DNA from: Vespula vulgaris
Lineage: Eukaryota > Arthropoda > Insecta > Hymenoptera > Vespidae
Reading direction: 5' to 3'
Assembly (NCBI RefSeq): GCF_905475345.1
Contig: NC_066592.1
Coordinates: forward strand, 3,445,001 to 3,509,000
Length of the DNA stretch: 64,000 bases
Part shown: one piece after another, positions 35,246-48,083 of the stretch
Layout of the letters: the number at the start of each line of letters is the position of its first letter
Numbering within the stretch: position 1 is the first letter of the stretch
Program-made: the position numbers and the translations under genes
The notes under the pieces: generated by a model
The model's database searches: none
Told to the model about the DNA's origin: nothing
The model's input: the letters and a program-made list of their open reading frames with translations, nothing else

Positions 35246-37211
35246 TATAATACTAGGACAAGTAGATGAAAATATAATTGTACAATATCTTAATATGAAC
35301 GTTCCATGTACAAATTATTTGAGGAAGTTCAAATAAATACTTTAAGATTACAGTTTCTGTCTATGTATATACATACATTTATATATATATATATATAAGT
35401 TTTTTATGATACTAATTTAAATTTGCAGATAAATAAACAATAATAAAAACATTATTACATTCGAAATATTGCTCTTTTTCTAATTTATTTTTTAATGCTT
35501 TCAATAGACAATAAATTCTAAGAAATTTTGAAAGAATTATATGGTTAAAAATTTAGTAAAAAGTATTTAAGTTAAAACATTTTTGATAAACAATTAATAT
35601 TTTAATTAAATTCATTCACAGCGTACAACACAATTTACTCGTGAATGTAATTAAATGATAATAAAATATTGAATAAATAGCATATGTGTTAAAGAAAAAC
35701 AAACTTTAATGTTACCCAGTATTCAACTTTTATGAACATAAATGACTATGAGATAAAATTTTGTGTAAATACAAAAACTTTTTATACAAAAAAATAATTT
35801 ATTTCTAATATTTTAGCACCTAATTGTATGCTGTAAAATGGACAATTTATAAGTTATTGAAATAATCAGAACTTATTGATTACTGGAATGTCATTGTCAA
35901 TATTAAAATAAATACAGAGCAATTCCCAAGCATAATCATTTGAATATAAAATTATATCAAGGCCTTTTTGCATATTGTCAGAAGATTATATTGTATAGAA
36001 TTTTTCACAAAATGCAGTGTCATATAACTGATTGATCTGTTTTTGTGTGGTGCTGACATATATCGTCTTTTTATTGAAGAGTAATACAATATTGTTGGGG
36101 GGATATAAAAAGATATCAAACATTGTTAAGAAATCAGACAAGCTGTATACAAAATAAATACATCTGCAAAAATTGCGTTTTCAAGAAAATACTACAAAAA
36201 TTGAAAGCAGATTGCTATAATAATTATGCACATTTTTTTTTTCATTATTTTGATAAAAATTTTTTTTACCCATTTACGAACCTATGATTTCAATAAAATC
36301 CAAAAAATATACTAAATTATTATTATCAGAATTATGTTACAAAAAGAAGTTTTTTTTTTTTCTTTTTTTCATGAATGTGGCTTTCACATGCATATTAAAT
36401 ATTACTGTGATAATATTACTGTAACAAACACTATTTTTTAGGTACATACAAAATAAAAAAGTTTAGTAGATAACTGTTAGACTTATTTTTCTATGTTTGA
36501 TTATGTATATTACAATATTTACATTAGGTAAGTCCCAATATCACCATTTTTTTTTTTTTTCTTTCACCCTCTTATTATAAGAATATAGTTTCATATAGAA
36601 AACTAAGTCTTTATCATAACTACAAGAGCAAGTTTTACAGTTTCGTGAAATTCTTAAGAAAAATGTACCGCAACTAATACTCAGAAATATCAATCGTATT
36701 ATATATAAATGTATTACAATGAGTTTTTATCTGGGTATGAACACAATTGCTATTCAAAGGTGGCAATAAGTGTGTAATGCTAGAAACAATATTTAACAAA
36801 ATATTGTTACATTTTTTTTTCCTTACTTTATGTGCAATATGTGCATTAATGCAAACAAAATTTAACCTAGCCTAATTTGAATTATATTACAATTCTGTAC
36901 GCGCGTCTTTGGTACACAAGCTCTCGTACAGAGTGAAATATATTCTTGGAAAATGAAAAATATAGCTACTTCAGGGGTATCTTTTGTACTGTCAAGAATA
37001 ATATCGTATTCGAATTGCAAATGCTTAATTGTAAATATTAACCCCTTCTGCAGACTGAATGGAGAAAACTTACAAGGATGATGTCGCGACAGAATGATTT
37101 AGTTAATATGTGACAAAAATGATTTGCTGTCGCTTTATCACACGATCATAATATTAAACTCGTGTCTTAAGTGATATTTTAACATTGTTCAAAATTATTT
37201 TGCACAATTCA
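35246..37211. other. Convergent 3' flanks of COX4 and TRF4
   Basis: No coding exon. COX4 has AATAAA at 35332-35337. For the minus-strand TRF4 gene, TTTATT at 35798-35803 (AATAAA on the coding strand) would give a 3' UTR of about 1.4 kb. The remainder is AT-rich with several poly-T tracts. Confidence 0.45.
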
Positions 37212-39906
37212 TCACCGTACACAATCTCCAGGACCACGTTGTGTTACGCATTGTTTCTTCCTCTTCAATGTGTGTGGTCTTGAATTTGGACTGTGACTAG
37301 TGCTATTGTTATGACTACCATTACTGTGCAGATTATGCTTTATTTTATTTTGTCCACCTATATTATTATTTATTCCACGATAATTTCCTCTAGAACTGTG
37401 CTGATGATTTACTGTGAAGAATAATATTTTTATATAGTAAATAATTGTATATACCATGCATCATTATATTTTTACACATAACAAGTTCACATACAGTGAG
37501 TAGTTGTTTTGAAAGGTTTCTTCCATTGAGAATGATGATGAGGTTGTTGATTGTTAAATACATGCCGCTCTTTAACATTTTCCTCTGCTTTTCCACCTGT
37601 ATTTGGTGAATTTCCACGACTACATTCTGAATCCTTCAAAATAAAAAACAGATCCTGGTCATATGTTAATCGCGAATGTATTATCATACTTTATATAATA
37701 TAGGGAAAATATTATTTTTTACGATAAATTAACAAATTTACCGTGTCACTAGCTGGTGCTGAGAGAGTGGATGCATCAGATCCAGTTGAGCTAGACAGCG
37801 AGTCCACTTCACTCAGTGGTACTGGGAATGTTTCTTTAATCCATCTACGATACTCTATTACTTCATCTGTCACACGAATTATTCTTCCCAATATACTGTA
37901 TGTACAATAAAGATAATTTTGTTTAAAAAATTATATGAAAACTTTTAATTTTTCACAAACAAAAAAAAAACTGTAATGCAGAGTTATATATAAAACTTCT
38001 ACTATGATCTAATTCAACCTTACCTTACTTTATTTGCATCATTAACTAGAATATTTAAAGGACTGACTGCCTGAGAAAGAACGTAATATGCCCAATCGAA
38101 TGCATCCTTTACATACAGAGCACCATAACTACTACGGCCTATATCATTACCAGGTGTAAGTGGATCTTCTATGCATAACAAAGAAGGTCGATGTCCATCT
38201 ATCATATCTCTTTGAACCTATAATTTATTAAATATTTAAAAATATTTCCACAAAGGCAATATCATAAAGTACATATGTAAACAATAAATAAATAATCAAT
38301 AAGCAAAAATATTTGTTGATGATGAGTTATTTGAGATTTAATTTCTGTTGATATAATATACTACTTTTTATTGATAAGTAGTATTGCTATTGGAGTAGAA
38401 GCATCATCAATATACATTACCTCTTCTTTAGATATGTAAGTACCACCATCTTTTACTCGAATGCCTGTTTTTACATAATTGAATTTCCTACCATAGAGTT
38501 CCAAAAATTCAATCAGCAATACTCCCAGATTAGCATTTGAGCAATAAGCATTTTGTCTAGGATGTAACTAAAAAAGTATTCAGTTCTTTATAGTATACAT
38601 TCTTCATTATATATTCCCTTAAATTCATTACACAAGTAATGAATTATACAAGCGATGAATTTATTTAATATAATATACAAAATGATTTTATATAATATAC
38701 AAAAAGTTACTTAGTTTACAAAAACTTACTTGCAGAAAACTGATGGTCATAAGTATTAAACTGTATGAAGAAATGCCACCAGTAAATACTTCATTAAGAT
38801 CTCTTTGTAATAAAAACTGTTTCAGTACCATAACAAGCTTTTCTAGTACAGGAAACCGTCTTTTAAAAGAGTTTATCAATTCTGCTGATTTTACACCATT
38901 ATTCATGTTAAAACTAATGTCTACTTTAATTTCTGTTTCTTTATCAGTAAGTTTGACAATTGGAACACTGGCCTTATCCAAAACTTTTATAGAAGATGGT
39001 TCAGCAATATTTTGATCTAATAAAGCACGTTCCAATGTACGTAATGGAAGATTTGTCCACATTCCAATTACAACTAAATCTATGTCACTGTAAAAATTAT
39101 TGTTTTTAAACAAATTATGATTATTGCCAATATATTACAAAGAAGAAAAAACATATACAATGGTATTCAATATATATTTATGTATATTTTAATTCAAATG
39201 ATAAATGCAAAAGAAATAAAGAAAATTTTATATTTTCATAATTAATAGATCAAAGGAGATCAATTATAAAAATTCTATTATATTACATACCTAGTGGGTA
39301 AATATAGACCTGTACGAAAACTTCCAAATACTTCAACTTTCGAATCTGGCCAAAGATCATATATTACTTGTTCTATACGTTTAACCACTCGCATTCTTAA
39401 ACTATGTTCTTCATTGGATGGACACATATATGAAAAGAAATCTTCTATTTCTTCGTGTAACCTAAGTAAGAAAATATCATTTGCATATTTTATGCAATGC
39501 TAAAGTAAAATTCATTCTTTTTGCTTTATTTTTTATAATTATAAAAACATTATTTTTTATAACTATTTTATCATAAAAATGATATATTTAGTACAATATC
39601 AATATTTTTTTATATATTTGTTTCAGATATAACAATATATTTGTTTTTGTGTCTTGTTATCATTAATATCATAAAAAATCAATTAGAATCATAAAAAAAT
39701 TCAAAGCACATTATCCTTTTATGAATGTAATATCTTTAAATATTTATATATAATGCAACATGCAATATTCTTTATATATATATATACACACACACACACA
39801 TATGTATATATATATTCATGTTTCAAATTATATATTATATATTAATTTTTTACTTATATCATCACTTGTTAATATACAAGTACAAATGTCAGATATTGAA
39901 ATATCA

Positions 39907-39956
<50 letters not shown>

Positions 39957-40848
39957 TTTTCCATTGTATGAGAGCATAAAAATTGTTTAGCAAAATTTTT
40001 GCAAAAAATAATTTAGTAATAATTCCCTGGTTAAATAAATAATCATGTCAAAAATAGTAATGAATAATAATGGGCAAAAAAAAAGAATATTAAGCTTTAG
40101 ACAAGTCTATGTCACTCAAGAAGTATTTTGACTGATCATTAATTCCAGATTTCATAAATATTCTATTATGTAACTATATATCCTACAAGAGGCAGCAGCA
40201 TGGTCTACAACTTATTACTAACTAATTCTTTTTTATTCTAATAAATAAACAGTAAAGTATATCATTTGTTCTCGAAGTAGGAAATCGATCGATCGTTCGT
40301 CGTACCTCTCCAGTCATACTGCGATTTTTTCAGGAGGGTTGGAATAATTTTGCAATATTGGGCCAGTAAAGTAGAATGGCAATGTACCTAACCTTATAAT
40401 GCCCATATGGACAAAGCGTATATCCCCGTATATGGATATCGTAGAAATAACATAATGAACAAGGGTTAGAAAGGTGATGGAGTGCTCACCCAATAACTCC
40501 TTTAGAATAATGTTTATTAGGCACACGCCACGGGCATCCACCGTATTCTCCGACCAAGGCATCATAATTGTAGTTCATGCCGTAGGTACTAGCACGATTA
40601 TCACCTTTCCTACGTGATGGGTTATAATAACTATTGCAAGTATTTTGCTGACCACGATCTCCCGTACGATTATTCACCGAGTCGAAAGCTATAAAATCCT
40701 GCTGCATTTTAACGCCCATCACATTCGACGACGAATCGTTCTTCAGGGTTAAGATATCGAGACCTTTCTCAGCTTCCCAAATGTGTAACCATAAGTCCTT
40801 AGCAGGGCCGAACTGCTCCGGTTGATACCAACCGATAGTCGGATCCAT
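37212..40848 (-). CDS. Trf4: TRF4/TENT4-type non-canonical poly(A) polymerase (PAPD5/PAPD7 family)
   Basis: Eight exons on the minus strand, 40848-40490, 39461-39291, 39087-38730, 38567-38421, 38217-38024, 37895-37742, 37633-37495 and 37411-37212, join in phase into 573 codons. The N-terminus MDPTIGWYQPEQFGPA matches the family start. The catalytic core shows the nucleotidyltransferase GS...D-x-D motif (GSFRTGLYLPTSDIDLVV) with Asp178 and Asp180, and the third aspartate at 233 in EIKVDISF. The PAP-associated domain has NLGVLLIEFLELYG and IEDPLTPGNDIGRSSYG. The tail is Asn/His/Ser-rich and ends in a basic KRKK cluster. These nuclear enzymes add short oligo(A) or mixed tails that send RNAs to the exosome or stabilise them. 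Upstream in-frame sequence lacks an ATG, so I begin at 40848. Exon 5 could end at either of two nested GTAAGG donors; reading phase chooses the second. Confidence 0.93.
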
Positions 40849-42514
40849 TAAACAGTTATGGATTCCGTATCCGGCGATTAATCGTTTTCGCACACTACAC
40901 TACGATTCCAATCTTAAGTCAACTTTAATTGAAAAATTATCTGCTTTATTGTAACCTGCGAACACTACGAAATTCATACATACAGCCGATGAACGCAAAC
41001 AAACTACGGAGAGGTTCATGTCGATGTACTGCTTTGAGAATGGGAGTAGTCCGAGAGCCATAATATCAGATGGCGCTCAATTCAAAAAACTCTTCATCAT
41101 TTTGCACTTTTTTTTTGACACTATTAATCTATTCCACCATACATCATATTTTTACTTCTAATTATATGTTTTTAATCATCGAATTTACATAAGAAATCTG
41201 AATACAAATGTGATTGGAAAAAATATCTTTCGAAAATATCTCATCGAGTTTCCTTTACATCGTAAATCTTTCCAGTTCAAATTTATCTTCGTAATATAAT
41301 ATTGCCGTTAAGCTTTAAAAGAAAAAGAAAAAAAAGAAAGAAAAAAGAAAAAAAAAGCAAAATTCGATACGTGCGAACTTTTTTATGAGAAAACATTTTC
41401 TATAATTTTATTGTGCTAAAAAAATATGTGTCAAATATGGACAATTGATTTTGTCTAATTTCTTAATTGATGACGTTGGGTCAGGGTTGTCAATAAATCA
41501 TTGTCATGTCCCAGAATAAAAGGGTATGTAATATAGCAAAGGAATTTTGGAGAAAAGTATTCTATTCTAAAAATGACTTTTTTTAAGCTTATTTATAATT
41601 GAGAATGCAACGATTAAATAAAAGTTTTCCCTTTCTGCTTGATCTACTTTCAACGAATCTACCTGAAATGGAGGGTTGTAAAACGTTCTATTTCCCTAGT
41701 GCTTATGAGAATCTCGAATTTCTAACACTCTCGAACGATATATAAAACAGAGTGTTCTCACCATTTTTAGACGATGGAAAAATTGTGGAAGAATAGAACG
41801 TTCGATCTGCCTCAACGGAATTTTCTCGTACTATGAAGACTTCAAACGAACATGCGAATCGTCAACCTCTTTTCCTTTGGATCCTTTTTATAAGAAGGAT
41901 TTTAAATGAACTCTTAGATATTATGTTACTCTGATATTAGAATTTCCGAAGGCAGGTGATATATATTCGCAGATTATAATCATTTAATATCAGAGTTATC
42001 TAGACGAAGAAATTTAATCTTAGAATAAAAACATATAAGATAGGAAAAATAATAGGCAATTATATTAAGAAAGTATTTTGTCAATAAATTACTAGATGTC
42101 GCTACTAGCAAAATGAATTATTTTTATTTTTAATTATTTCTCTCTTTTATTCTCGTTTATATTCTAATTATACGTAGTATTACTTTTTTTACTTATGATA
42201 ATCAAGTTTAATTTTTTTGGATGATACATATGTAAAGTGTACGTCTCACGAAGTCTAAGAAAAATGTCAATGGCCTTCTTTGTTATGGGGCTCTATAAAA
42301 ACATTTTATTTACATATGTATCAGTCTCTTTATTTCTATTTACTATGCCATATGCAAATAATTTTCTATATCTGTCTAAACTATTTATTATCTATGGTAG
42401 GTCGTAGACAACAGTTACGTTCGATGGACGAATAAAATGTAATAATTAGAGAGAACTAGAAGGAACGCGGTCGACCATGTGTGAATACGAGTTTTACCAT
42501 TCGTAGCATAATTT

Positions 42515-42525
42515 AATATGGCGGC
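42515..42525 (+). promoter_or_regulatory. YY1/Pho-type core promoter motif
   Basis: AATATGGCGGC matches the AANATGGCGGC motif found near metazoan transcription starts and bound by YY1 (Pho in flies). It precedes the inferred aPKC leader exon. Confidence 0.4.
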
Positions 42526-43456
42526 TTTGGCAATACTGCTGTTGGGACCAAATGACCACGCGTCTCGTTGAATTGTCGTGCCTTGAACTACGTTCGTCCG
42601 AAGTGCCTTTTTCTTTTCGTGATTTTTTATGCTTTTCGTTACTTTAGAGTATACATATATTTAATTGGTAGAATTTTAAGAGATATCCCCGTGGTGTTCG
42701 TGTTCCTCGATAATTGTTCCTGTGAAAAAGAGAAAACGGTAAGTATATGTATATCTCTGACATAGGAAAGAATGGTGTTGCATAGTCGTTTCATGGATTG
42801 TCACGGGTGAATCACACCTCCTTGAGCTCGTACGCGCATAAACGAAGTTTAATTGATATTAAGAGGGGACAATTATCAAGGATCTGGAACTGTGAGCAGC
42901 TTCAACCGCCTCTCCGACAGTTCGCCGTTTGCCGACTACCGTAACGTGGATATTTACTAGCTTTCAAAATTTCTATTTTTATCCCTTGTGTTCCCGGTTA
43001 ATCTACGTTGTTTCCGTTTCATCTCCAGCGTGTCTATGTAGTGATATTTTACGATAATACATTGTGTTATTTCATTCGTCAATAAGAATAAGATTTAGGA
43101 TTATTTTATTTTTATCATTTTAGTTTCTTTTTTTATCATTTCAAACTTTTATCTTAGTGCGCGATTATATTTTGAGATTTGACTGAAAAATTAGATAAAC
43201 AGTCGTTGAAGCAGTGTTCTTCTTTTTTTTTTTTTACTTTTTTAGATCTATCATTAATTCTTATTTCAAAATTAGATATCAATGATATTAATTTTTTAAG
43301 AGCAAACGTTATCCGTTGTTGGAGATGTGATGGAGTTTATTACATAATTATATATGCGCTAGATTGTGACATTGATATGCTTTTGTAATAGATTTTGAGA
43401 TAACTATGTCAAATTGACACTGTGGATTAAAAAAGTTTTATGATATCAATGTGATC

Positions 43457-43608
43457 ATGATTCCAAATAGATCGTCTAATAGTGCACAGAGTAATATGAC
43501 AACGAGCACTCAATTTGTGTTATATTTACATAAAACAAGAAGAACTGATGTATCTTTTTTTAACTCTTATTACTTTTTCAATATGACACTTGGTCGTGTT
43601 TTTAAGGG
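43457..43608 (+). other. Possible alternative N-terminal aPKC exon
   Basis: A 50-codon open stretch from ATG 43457 ends at a donor (AAG G|GTGAGT, 43608/43609) in phase 1. The following aPKC exon, beginning 43794, is open upstream of its own ATG in exactly that phase. Joined, they would extend the PB1-bearing protein by about 60 residues. The sequence is not one I recognise, so this is a phase-based inference. Confidence 0.25.
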
Positions 43609-43822
43609 TGAGTCGCTCGTTATTGTCTTGTTTTTTATCCAAGAGCAAACATAGTTTAGAAATATGCTAATATCTAGATAGCTAATACTTAGATAGCAGT
43701 AATATTATGCTAGGCAGAATATATCGCATATGGATGTTACGTCAATAATAGAAATAGAACATTTACTGAATATCTATTTTACTTTTTTTTTAGGTAAGGG
43801 ACAATCTAAAGGGCAAGCAAGA

Positions 43823-46800
43823 ATGCCTGCGGAGATGGACATACGCGTCAAAGTTATATATAATGGGTAATGCGCAATTTTGTATTATAACATGCTGTAA
43901 CAGAATAAATCTAGCTTATGCTAGGTTTTATTTATTGCTATCAATACCCGATATTGCTATCCTGTATTTATTTTTTTTTCTCCGAAGAACGGTCTTTTTT
44001 TATTACTACCATTAATAAGTATCTTTGTTATGGTTTTTTCAAAGGGTCATAAGACGTTTCGTCGGTTAATTTGAAACAACTTGTGTTCTGATATGAAATA
44101 TTGAAATTCCACCTTTTTCATTATTACTTCATACGTCTAATCACATATCAAAACATTTAATTAAAATATGATATCACTCATCTTAGATGAATAAACCAAA
44201 ATTGTTATGTAACACGAACAGGGCGTAAGAGGATATCGGACCTTAAATTAAAAATTGAAGAGAAGTTAATTTCGATCGAAGAGTTATTCGTTATCGTTCA
44301 TTTTCGCTTTGCAAACGTTAATGCTTGGTCGTAATGGTTGTTCAATGATAATTATCCACTCGGCGTTGCCAAGTTGATTCAACGCGCGAGTCTTGTACAG
44401 CGTGGCAAATCTATGTAGCGCTAATAGCACGTCCTGGATTTGCTCTCACATGGCTGCGGTATTATCGCTTAACGGAAGAGAGTATGTATGAGAGATATTG
44501 TCATTTCTTTTTTTGGCACGGTTATTGGTAAAACAGAAAATACAAAAAAAGAAAACGCGACAAGCGCTTTTTCATCGATCAATGTATCGTACATGCATTG
44601 ACGTTAATTCACTCGTTCACATCGAAACATTGATAGCAGTTAGAAATAAAAGGACCAAATATTTTATACCTATTCGAAAATGCAGAAGCAGTTTGAAATC
44701 TACTTTACGAGAACCTATTTCAGATGCGATTTCTCGCGATAAATATTATCAGGTTTTTTATTTAATCGTTCGAACGCTATATTTCTCTCGTGCTAATATC
44801 GGAGAAACGAGGAACGTACATTTATCTTCGTGACATATTAAACATATTAAACGATAGAAAGAGTATACGCGCGTTCGATGATGAATCGTTCATCCGTTAC
44901 GCTTTGTCTTTTTTGGTTTAGTAGATGGTTACGTTTGAAAGGTGAGGCGCGCGGAAATGAAAGCACCAATCGGAGAGGATGTTGCGGGATTTGTAAAGAA
45001 GCTAAGCGATGATTACAAAGAAAGAGAGGAGAGGGTGGAAGGGGAGGGAGGGGGGAGGTATGGGTGTTCGTTGGTAAGGGACAATAGATTTCGACGATTG
45101 GTTAGAACGATAAATGAAAATGGATGGGAGGAACATAGAGAGATCCCCGTACGTCGATGGACGTATTTACGATTATGTGTTTAGAATTCGAAAAATATTT
45201 TTTTTTTATCCGACATTTCGTATAAGAGCCCAATTTTATATCAGGGAGGTCCAAATTACATACGTGACGGCCGGGATCTCGGTGGATACGTTGCGGGAGG
45301 AGATGAGAGCGATATGCGGGTTCGGTGGCGCAGGGCCAGGTTCAGGGCCGGACCAACAATTCACCATGAAGTGGGTCGATGACGAGGGGGATCCTTGCAG
45401 AATCGCGTCGCAGGAAGAATTAGACGAAGCGCTGCGACTGTACGAACTAGAAAAGGACACGGAAATAACGATACACGGTCAGTATCATCAGCTCTGTCTC
45501 TTAATATCTTCATCGATGAGATGACGCGGATTATTTAATTGTTTATCTTCATTGAAAATTATGCAACGGAAAGAGAGAAAATAGAAACGAACGAATCGAA
45601 CGAGTATATATGAGAACGATATGAGAACAATATGATTTATCTCTCTCTCTCTCTCGCGCGCGTGTCGGCGAAATACTCGAAATGAAGTTTGCCACGAAGC
45701 ACCTACTAGTCGCTCCTTCTATTCGGGAAATATATGTATATATGTATATCATTATTAAAAAAGGGAATATATAGGTGGTGTAGGTACTCTTGCTTTTAAT
45801 GGGTTTCGCGCGTTTATTTCGTCAGCGTGGAAAATAAATGACTCAAACTTTCGAATTATTTTCTCCCATATTTTCGACCAATATTCGACTACCATTTTTC
45901 TTTTGAAACGACTGCATTTCTTTTTCCCTCTCTCTGTTTTTTTTTCTCTTTCGAAGAAATTATATTACCTAACTAACCGAGTATCTAAGTACATAAATAA
46001 ATCGACGATGTTCTGTTTCTTCTTTTTTTCTTTTATCGAGCCTACTCGAAATCGTCAAATTTGCGAAAGTTTAATTACGATAGCTTTTCTCGATCGATAG
46101 ATCTCTCGATCTAATGAGGTCGAGGTCGATAATTTTTTCTTATCTTTTTCAAAGAACAGTATAGAGTACTTGCTTTCAATGGAATTTAAATGCATTCTTG
46201 TCAGCGTAAGTATAGGTCAGCACACTTTGCTCAGTTGTTCGATGTGTCGCGTAAATGTAGGATCGTCTAACTAGAGAACCTAACACCTCGTTGTCACGCG
46301 TGTTTCGCTAAGAGAAATGCATTAGAACGTTAAACAATGTTTACGCGTGTTTAAACGGCGTTTAAGTCAAGCTTGTCGAAGTGTAAAAGCAGGCTTCATG
46401 GAATTATTTGAGAAAACATTTTGCTTACGTTATTGCAAAAAGCGATAATGTCCTTTCCTATTAAAGATTCGATCTTTAAATACTTAATATCATTAGGATA
46501 TTAATCGACTTAGATTTGAAAGTTTATGAGCATGTAGGTCGAATAATAAAGTATTATGGATTAAATATTCAAACCAAACAATTTTGAAAATAGTAATTGG
46601 GGTAACACCTTTTCAAGCATTCTTCTAACGTTCTATTCTATGCGAGTACGTAGTACTTCCACGAACGAGGAGTCCCAAATGTAGGTATTAATACCTATCC
46701 CTATTGTCTTACCGTGTCTAAAAGGACAAAGGAGATATCGAACAGTCACGATTTGAATCACTACTTTTAGTAGAGATACCTTCTATACTTGGATCAAAGA

Positions 46801-48045
46801 ACCCGGTTACCAACGTAGAGAATTCGACGTCCCTAAATTGTTCAAAATAGCATGTTAATCGGTTTATGTACGAATTACAAAAGTCTGAAAATACTTCTTC
46901 CAACTAGAGTGTGTCGAATTAGCAAAGAACGAATTTCAAAAATCAATTTACCTGAATTGATACAGAAACTAATTCATCACGTTGTAGGAATAATTTAAAG
47001 CACTCGAATTATTTTCGCAAAGTTAGAGTTGCGATATAGCAGCTTTGATCCCTGTAACATGAATCTTTCGGTAAGATTTAGGTGAGTGAGAAGAAGGTGT
47101 CCTAGGAGCGCAGCATCCTGCGCAGAGATTCTTTGGTGTCCTGTCAGCTTCTCACCCTCTCTTACTCCACACCCGTGGTCACGACAGGCGTGTTTCTTGA
47201 TAGTCGAGCAAAAGAAAGGAGCTAGGAAGAGGGTATAGAGCTAGGAAGAGTACTTTCCTTCTAGTTTTGTGTTCGGTCTTCTTACGTTGCTCGTTGTCCT
47301 GTTTCTCCTTGCCTCGTCAAACTTGGCCAGTGTTAGCAAAACGGCGTAGGGAAAGAAGCAAAGGTACTGGCAAAGGGGTAGGACGGTTCGCGTTAAACCT
47401 AAAGAGGGTGTAGATATAGGAGAAAGAGGAAGAGGAGGAGGAGGAGGAGAAGGAGGAGTAGTTGGAGAAGGTGGTGGAGGTGGAGGAGAGAAACGAGGGA
47501 GCGCCCACCACCGACGTCCTCGAGTTTGCGCGTTTTGCTTCGGTCGGTAGCGCGCGCCGAGCGACGCTGCCAGTTAACGCATCCTGCCGTGGCAGTCGAT
47601 ATCCTCGTACGGACCGATCAGCAAGGCGACGATCATCGTTAGAGTTCAGACAGAGAAGAGGAGTGACGAGAAGAGTCACCGTGAATCTTTATGTATCGCG
47701 AAGGATTCGTCTGATAAGGAAAAAGAAGAGGAAGAAAAGGCGAAGGTAGAACGAACGGAATAATCATTGTTTTTTTTCCTGTCGACGACTTGTCCGTTTG
47801 TAATTCCATCGTCTACTGATTCTGTGCGTTCGGTAGGTGTCTAAAGAAGACAGGAAGGAAGGAAGTTGAAAGAGAGAGGTCGCAAAAGAGGCGGTAAACG
47901 TGCATCGATCGAGGCAGCGATTCGTCGCTCGCTCATCCGGATTCTTGTGAAAGAGAGAGAAGGGAAGAGCGAGAGAAAGTGCGAGACGCATCGAAAGGGA
48001 GGGGAAGACAGAGAGGGAGAGGGAGGGAGAGAGAGAGTGAGAGAG

Positions 48046-48083
<38 letters not shown>

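Larger units (their letters stand above)
40849..43793. promoter_or_regulatory. Divergent region between TRF4 and aPKC, including a candidate aPKC leader exon
   Basis: About 3 kb without a certain coding exon. An AATATGGCGGC (a full YY1/Pho-type motif) lies at 42515-42525. About 210 bases downstream is a strong donor, AACG|GTAAGT, at 42738/42739. I infer a 5' UTR exon of aPKC ending at 42738 and splicing to 43794. The TRF4 promoter is expected just right of 40848. Confidence 0.45.

Noticed and set aside
40838..40893. Extending the TRF4 protein upstream to 40893
   Set aside because: That start would be GTG. The ATG at 40848 gives the family's conserved MDP...WYQPEQ start.
44498..44833. 111-codon plus-strand frame between the first two aPKC exons
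   Set aside because: It has no low-complexity excuse, but also no domain, no supported splice links and an intronic position. Chance is more likely than a nested gene.
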